From: Nectonema munidae
Taxonomy: Eukaryota > Nematomorpha > Nectonematoida > Nectonematidae
Length of the DNA stretch: 64,000 nt
Assembly: GCA_030549495.1 (NCBI GenBank)
Contig: JAUIRK010000936.1
Span: 558,001-622,000 of the forward strand
Direction of reading: 5' to 3'
Shown piece by piece: positions 58,071-64,000 of this stretch; position 1 is the stretch's first letter; every line of letters starts with the position of its first letter. The notes under the pieces are model-generated. The model searched no databases. It was not told the DNA's origin and was given only the letters and a program-made list of their open reading frames with translations. Made by a program: the position numbers and the translations under genes.

Positions 58071-58334
58071 TTAGGGTTCCGTTTTTAAAAGGATTGTTTT
58101 TATTTTTATTGAATTTTTGTAAATATATGTTTGAAAAATTGAACAATGAAGAAATATCATCCATAGAGTAGCAGAGCTGGAAGCGTTAAACTCTCGACAA
58201 GTTGATTTAACTTCCACACATAATGCCAAAATATTGCAAACATATCCGGTTTTAAAAAGTGCAATACAATAAAAAAGAATTGTTTTATTTTCAAAACTAA
58301 AAAACATCTAAATTTTATTTTTGAAAATAAGACA

Positions 58335-58917
58335 TTACATATACAGTATCACCTCTAAGGTACGACTGACATTTCTGAAATATTCATAAAGACCAGTCTT
58401 TATGGGGAGGATTCTGAAAATTCGGTGTGAAATCTGTAATTGAAAATCTTCGTTTTTTTTGTACATTTCACTGAGCCCAGTATTTTTTGAGATACAAACA
58501 TAACTTGCTAGTTCTTTATCGATGCTTGCTATTTCATCTTTTAATTTATTTTGGGCCAATAATAAGGTAAGGTTGTGAGAAATCAGAAGATGCAGAAGTT
58601 TTTGGAGTTGTTTCTAAAGTTTTTAAAGTCTCAGATGATTGTGTGACTACTATACTATCTGGTGTTACTAGAACTTTTTTCTGAAACATCACTTTTTTTG
58701 AAAATCCAACTTGTTACTAGAGGTTTATTTGTGAGCTCTTCTCTTGCCAAATCTTCAATTACCTTATCGTATGTTTTATATTGTTCTTTATCTCTGACAA
58801 TAACAAATTACATTTTTTCTGAGATAAACATTTTGACTGCTGAGGATATGCTTTCAAAGTTTTTTCAAACAAAGCTTGATACCTTTTGTCGTTTTCATTT
58901 ACAAAATTTTTATTCAT
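58335..58917 (-). pseudogene. Unrecognised minus-strand coding-like block, frames shifted
   Basis: Four overlapping frames on the minus strand follow each other and all read as hydrophilic protein. From ATG 58917: MNKNFVNENDKRYQALFEKT, LKAYPQQSKCLSQKKCNLLL. Then DKEQYKTYDKVIEDLAREEL, TNKPLVTSWIFKKSDVSEKS. Then TQSSETLKTLETTPKTSASS, DFSQPYLIIGPK. Then KLKDEIASIDKELASYVCIS, KNTGLSEMYKKNEDFQLQIS and HRIFRILPIKTGLYEYF, ending at 58335. Composition (Lys/Glu/Ser/Thr with a likely coiled-coil KDEIASIDKEL) looks like real protein, not chance translation. About 195 residues in all, with at least three breaks. I do not recognise the family. It could be a decayed accessory protein of a transposon or a dying host gene. 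No splice sites that would rescue the frames are obvious. Confidence 0.5.
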
Positions 58918-59584
58918 ATAAAAAACAATTTTGATAAAATAGTAAAAATTAAATTAAAACCTTCACAGCTTTACGTAGATGAAAAATAATATGGTAAAAA
59001 AATAAATGAAGATAAAAAGTTCTGCTAATCAATAAACAAAAACAACTAATCAAAGATTAAATTTTTATTATTTGAAAATTTAATACCCCGCAAAAAATCC
59101 AAAAAAAATATATCCAAATTTTATGAGTAATATGTCATTTTAAAAAGAATTTTACACTGATTACAAAGATGTGTTTAGATTTTAATTTACTATTTATTAA
59201 AATAATTTTTTACGCTTTCAAATTTGAAAAATGACAATTTTTACAACTTTAACCTTGAAAAAAATAAAGAAATATTTTGATTTAATAAAATTGAATAACA
59301 TAATTTAAATCAGCATATTAAACTCAAAATAAATATAAACTGTCATATAATATATAAATGTGCAAACTCAATGTAGTTCGATGGCTCAACTGTCAAGAAA
59401 GAGTAATAGTTAAGAGAACATGATGGTTCGTTTAAGGATGTGTGATCAAAATTGATATAATTCAAATGTCACTAATTTGATTTTAACAATTTAACTTTTT
59501 GAAAATTATTTAATTTTAGTTTATTTTTTTCACTTCTAACAAAATTTAACAATTTTTTAAATTGCTGTTGATGTCAACTTTTTT
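58918..59584. other. AT-rich spacer
   Basis: Nothing recognised. TTTGAAAA-rich low-complexity sequence. Confidence 0.4.
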
Positions 59585-59670
59585 CAACCCCCCTCCCTCC
59601 CTATGTCAACTTGAATCCTCCCCCTCCCTCCCAGGTAGTGTTGACGTCAATTGTGAACGACCCCTAAGGT
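59585..59670. mobile_element. Possible DNA-transposon terminus, C-rich
   Basis: CCCCCCTCCCTCCCTATGTC and CCCCCTCCCTCCCAGGTAG followed by GACGTCAATTGTGAACGACCCCTAA. Read on the minus strand, TTAGGGGTCGTTCACAATTG with TGACGTCAA is the form of a common invertebrate DNA-transposon or MITE end (GGGxCGTxCAxxAATTxACGTCA). No partner end is seen; superfamily unassigned. Confidence 0.45.
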
Positions 59671-60676
59671 TCTAATTTTCAATATTTTGTAAATAAAAAT
59701 GAGTCTTTCTAAAAACCCGAGAAACCTGAAAAGAAATTTACAAATGCCTAACTTTGAATTTCATAGCTTTTTATATGGTTTCAAAAAACAACTCAGAAAA
59801 TAAATAGTCAATTTTAATTTTTTTGATATTAACAAGTTTTATTATAGTTTTTCTAAAAATTTTATCATTGTGAGAAACAAAATTATAAAAGTTAACCAAG
59901 TTGCATTTTATTAGCAATATAAATGTACTTTTATATTTATGATATTTTTGGTACAGAATTAGATATAGATGTTTTATTTCCATTAGGCATATAGATTTTA
60001 ATTGAAATTGATTATCTTTTAATAGATTAACTTTTTGATAAATAGATGATGCCAAACTGAAACATAACCACTGAAAAGCTAATGATGCGTACAATGTAAC
60101 AATGTCTTATTCTGTTAATCAGACACATATAGTGAAATGTAAAATTAAACAAACATCATAATTTAATTTGTATTTTAAGGACCTAGTTGATAGAAGACAA
60201 GATCTAGGGTCTAGAGAGATCAAATCAAAGTAAAATCTTTGGTCCTACAAAGTCATAACTAAGCGGTATTACTATGTGCTTGCCATTTTATGTTTAAATC
60301 AGTCTTCTTAGTTCAAAATTATAAAATGAATAAATTTTTATAGTAATAAAAATAAAAAAATTATATAAAAAACTTTCAATTATTAACTAAACTGTAATGC
60401 TCCTTTTTTAGTTTGTGATTTCAATATTGTTACAATTTTTTGTAAGCTTTTTTTTTATGTTGTAATTTTCTCAAAAATAAAAACTTATTTTACCTCAAAA
60501 ATTCAAAAAACTAGAGTTGTTCCACAACTAAAATAAATAAGTTTAAATTTTAAAAAAATAATTTTACATCGATATTTTAGGTTAATATGTTTAATTTTAA
60601 ATATAAAATACTTTTTCATAAAATATATTGATATTTTTTGGTCAACAAATATCCAAAAAAATTCTATTCAATTCAA
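59671..60676. other. AT-rich spacer
   Basis: A 107-codon minus frame at 59771-60094 lacks any family feature and is probably chance. Confidence 0.4.
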
Positions 60677-60845
60677 TTTGTCAAACAATTCCAGTTCAAA
60701 TATTTTTTTTCATAAAATCGTTAGTAATGTTCATTATTCAATTACAAAAAGTTGTCCACCTTTGTTATCTAAAAGCACATCTTTTTCATTAGGAAAAGAT
60801 GGGTAAATTGAATTCAAATTATAATATCTTGATTCAGAGATGTAG
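60677..60845 (+). repeat. Dispersed repeat family, copy C
   Basis: TTTGTCAAACAATTCCAGTTC, GTAATGTTCATTATTCAATT, GTTGTCCACCTTTGTTATCT and GGAAAAGATGGGTAAATTGA line up with copy B at 51808-51975, with ordered similarity over about 160 bp. Confidence 0.65.
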
Positions 60846-61124
60846 AAGCGGTATAAAAATAAGTGCTTACGCTTCTCGCTTCTAATAAACCAAAAGAGAT
60901 TCTGTCTAAACTTCCAAACTTACCAGAACAAACTCACAATACTAATGAATTTAAATTTTTGGTCAAAAATTCTGTTTTTTTTGGTTGAATTTTTTTTAAA
61001 TAACTGTTCAATCTGTGTAAATTTTATCAAAAAAAGCTCTTTAAAGAATTAAAAAGAATAAAAATGTAAAATATATTTGAAATAAAAACTAAAGTAAAAA
61101 GTATGTAATTTAAGATTTTATACA

Positions 61125-61485
61125 AAGAAAATAATTGCATTTATTAATTCTTCACTTATTTTTGAATGATTGCTTCTCAGAATAAGTTTAAGTTGAGATT
61201 GCATTCTTCCAATATAAAATTGTGTGGCTGGCAATGCACTTACAGTTTCACAGACGTGTCTTGTAAATTTGAGGTATTTTGATATAAAGATTAGGTGTCC
61301 AACTCTAAATAAAATCTATTATAACCCAAGAAAATTTTCAAAACGTCTACGTTTTTCTATATCATTAAAAGTTATATAAAGTTCTGTTTCATGATCAGAA
61401 ATTTTTTTTAATTTTGGTTCTATGTTAGAAGCCTGACTATGATCTGCAAAAGAAAAACTACTCTCATCCCAATAGCCAAAGAATT
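61125..61485 (-). mobile_element. Probable hAT C-terminal fragment
   Basis: Minus strand: FFGYWDESSFSFADHSQASN, IEKRRRFENFLGL (about 61480-61320), then after stops VSALPATQFYIGRMQSQLKL with ILRSNHSKISEELINAIIFF (about 61245-61128). The last part follows the hAT end pattern LPATSxxxERxFSxxGLILxxxxxxLxxExxxxLxFL with the central residues changed. A decayed copy; assignment is tentative. Confidence 0.4.
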
Positions 61486-61579
61486 TTTAAAACAAAGATT
61501 TTATTAGTTTATTTACATCTTCAAGGGTTTTTTTCATTTTTGAATACCTATTTTTGATTTTTGATAAAGTATTGACCCA

Positions 61580-64000
61580 AATAAAAAACCTCATTAACGA
61601 AAATTTTTTCCTCATTATTTCTACAGACCTAAATGCACGATCATATTTATGGGATACAAAACAAAATCTTCGTGGTTTGCAAACCCTCAATTTCCTTTCT
61701 GCCCATAACCTCACTATGGCTGATTCTAACACATCGCCAACTTTTTAACGAAAACTAGACAAAATATATCAATCCCACAATGACATTACCATTATCTCAA
61801 GTAAAACCATTAAAATCATAAAAAATTGGAAGATTTGTGACACACCCTCAGCTTCAGACCACTCGTTTATATCTTTCCAAGCAAATCTTAATATACACAA
61901 GAAGATCCAACAAAATCACCTCATTGGCAAACACATTTTCTGGACAGCTTTCCTACAATCCAAACTATCCAATAGCGAAATGAAAACCAATACAACATCA
62001 GAACTAGAGAAATCAGCCATATCCTTCAACAAAACAATTTCAACTTCTATTCTCAATTCCACTCCAAACAACACATTTCCAAAACGCAAAAACGCCTATT
62101 TCTGGAATTCAACATCACTTCCAACTGAAAAACTCATACAAAAAAGAAATCAATAAAGCTAAAAAACAGGCCTGGAAAAAATTCACCACTCAAACTCCGT
62201 CCAACCCTTGGAGCACTATTCATAAAATCACGAATAAAAAATTCTCATCTCCCTTACTTCCCCATATACTTCCAGCAAAGAACACTGAAACATCACACTT
62301 GAACCCCTCTTTTCTTACTTCACTTTTTCCATCCGATTCACTAGTAACCGACAACATTCATAATTCCGTCATAAGACTGAAAACTCAATCATATTTACGT
62401 AATACCAACACCTTTGATTTTCCACAAATCACCATTACAGAACTCAGCAACGCCGTAAACTCCTTTAAACCCAAACTAGCATGCAGCTCCATGAAACACG
62501 TTCGCAAAGCATACCATATTATCTATCCCCACATACTTCAATTATTCAACAGTTGCTTAAGAAGAAGAAGAAGCCTTTATTATACAAATGTAAATAAAAA
62601 GAGAAAATAACTTCAAAAACAATAAAACATACTCGAAACAATAAAAATTAAATTTTATATATTATATTAGATAACGACTAAGCAAATTAATCTTGATTCC
62701 TAAACCCAATCGAGATCCCAATAACATAAAAATTGGCGCCCAATATCTCTTTTACCGACAATAGGCAAAATTTTAGAGAAAATTCTCGGGAAGAGATTGC
62801 CACATTATAGCTTAAAAAATCGACTTATTCACGCTAACCAATTTGCCTATCTTCCCAACAAAAACTCAGAATTAGCACTTTCTCGCCTTACGCTTTACCT
62901 CGAATCTGCACTAAAAATCATAAAATAGCCTCAACTTTATTCCTAGATATCGAAAATGCTTTTAATACTGTCTGGAACCCAGCTATCATTAATAACCTCG
63001 TAGATAACACCTACCCCACATACATGATAAAATTCATACACAATTACCTTAGCCATCGCATTCTAATTCAAAACAACTCATATATTCGCAGGCTCTCTCT
63101 CTCTACTCCTCAAGGTGGCAGCTTATCTGACCTACTTTGGTTAATACTCATCAACACCCTTCTTGCTTTTATCAACAACTCTAACTTTTCTCAGCAATAT
63201 TCCGACGACTTTCTTTTCTCTTTTTTTAGTTCTGAGCAAAACGAAAACCTTAAACAATCTCTTTCCCTACTAAAACCAATCCAATTCAAAGCGCAACAAT
63301 TCACACGCAAAAGAATTAAACCTTTACCCTTGCAACTTAACACAGCAAACAAATTAGATCCACAGAACCAAGTAAAATATCTTGGGCTCACTTTCCAACC
63401 CAACTTAAAATTCTCTACTCATTTCAAAAGCACCTCACAAAAATTAGTCAAAACTCTTTTCTCTCTTAAAAACGCAATTTCTTACAAATGGGGACTTTCT
63501 CCAAAAATCACAAACTTCATTTATAAAAGTCTCATTTTCCCTGTCCCTAAATATGGAATTCTTTCATGGGGCTCAAATTTGAAACATCAGTCATTTCTTA
63601 CACATCTTAAAGAAAACGCTTCTTAAAAACTACCTAATAACTTTCTGCTCTACACCCTCACCACATGCTTTCACCAACCTATACACAACACAAACATCCC
63701 AATCACTGCAGTACTACAATTCCTTATTAATTTAGTTTGCTCCTTATAAAACATATCAAGTGCTACCATTAAATCACCCAATCGAGCTCTTACACCCTTT
63801 TTCGTCTCCTCCTTACACCACTAACATCTGTCACCATAGATATCTTGCCCTAAACTCTATAGCTCATCAACGTACAACAAATACTATCAGCTCGCTTTCA
63901 ATTTTTACTGACGGTTCCAAATCAAAACATCGCTCTTCAGCTGCATGCGCATTCTTCCTACAAAACACAAAAAACTCATTCCTTATCCAACACACAAATC
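61580..64000 (+). mobile_element. LINE of the I/LOA-like group, endonuclease to RNase H, runs off the window
   Basis: FFLIISTDLNARSYLWDTKQ (61600-61665) is the endonuclease catalytic segment, and SDHSFISFQANLN (about 61857) its SDH motif. Linker FWNSTSLPTEKLIQKRNQ at about 62100. RT start PQITITELSNAVNSFKP with HIIYPHILQLFNSCL (62400-62560). After an insertion, IPKPNRDPNNIKNWRPISLL and PTIGKILEKILGKRLPHYSL (62697-62815). RT core frame 63024-63626 with TPQGGSLSDLLW and YSDDFLF, and thumb NQVKYLGLTFQPNLKFSTHF. SSLSIFTDGSKSKHRSSAAC at 63890-63955 is an RNase H start. RNase H places it in the I-type superfamily. Several stops and frameshifts; the 3' end is outside. Confidence 0.88.
62561..62690 (-). 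mobile_element. Short LINE 3' tail inserted in the I-like LINE
   Basis: On the minus strand the segment ends AATAAAGGCTTCTTCTTCTT, a LINE-type tandem tail, here pointing against the host LINE. It interrupts the RT between NSCLRR and IPKPNRD, where the usual FP..WK linker is missing. No clear target duplication. It is only the 3' UTR, so family is unknown. Confidence 0.5.

Overview
The window is AT-rich metazoan DNA. It has short and long GT-AG introns, one split host gene and a very dense load of transposable elements of animal type: piggyBac, hAT, MULE/FLYWCH, RTE, CR1/Jockey-like and I-like LINEs, and tRNA-derived SINEs. The style fits a repeat-rich arthropod, for example a crustacean or copepod, but the taxon is inferred only from gene style and mobile-element content. 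I saw no rRNA, true tRNA, CRISPR or operon structure, and no recognisable LTR, retroviral or Polinton sequence.

The only intact host gene I can support is on the minus strand, 21692 down to 3840. Nine exons with matching phases join into a 571-residue sugar transporter of the SLC2A13/HMIT (H+/myo-inositol cotransporter) type. It keeps the GYDTG start, PESPR, QQxxGIN, GRR, PW..NSEIYP..AR and PET motifs, and it has the cysteine-rich extracellular loop that marks HMIT. Its introns vary from 50 bp to 5.6 kb. The large ones are large because mobile elements landed in them: a piggyBac (intron 4), two LINEs and a hAT fragment (intron 2), and several hAT-type MITEs, a TTAA MITE and a SINE (introns 1 and 3).

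Left flank (1-3200): a degraded plus-strand piggyBac transposase. Right of the gene, 22-34 kb: hAT fragments, a minus-strand RTE LINE, a hAT whose 3' end is triplicated in tandem, a short LINE copy with a perfect 21-bp target duplication, and another decayed piggyBac. 33.7-41 kb: two back-to-back composite hAT-type elements. One (33667-36993) has a perfect 8-bp target duplication. The other (37542-40893) carries a broken DUF4371-type hAT transposase plus a second hAT fragment, and sits inside one unit of a duplicated short repeat. 41.8-42.6 kb: an 806-bp element with long imperfect inverted repeats. 44.2-46.8 kb: a MULE with a FLYWCH transposase, interrupted by a LINE. 47.2-48.8 kb: another hAT.

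49-61 kb is mostly anonymous AT-rich DNA with two old tandem arrays and a dispersed repeat family. It also holds an isolated TATA/initiator promoter driving a 26-codon remnant that looks like the start of a histone H1 gene, a LINE fragment, hAT fragments and an unrecognised minus-strand coding-like block at 58.3-58.9 kb. The right edge (61.6-64.0 kb) is a large plus-strand LINE with endonuclease, RT and RNase H, running off the window. I do not see a convincing new biological system. The best leads are the reconstructed transporter, the H1-like promoter remnant, the 58.3-58.9 kb block, the long-TIR element and the hAT 3'-end triplication.
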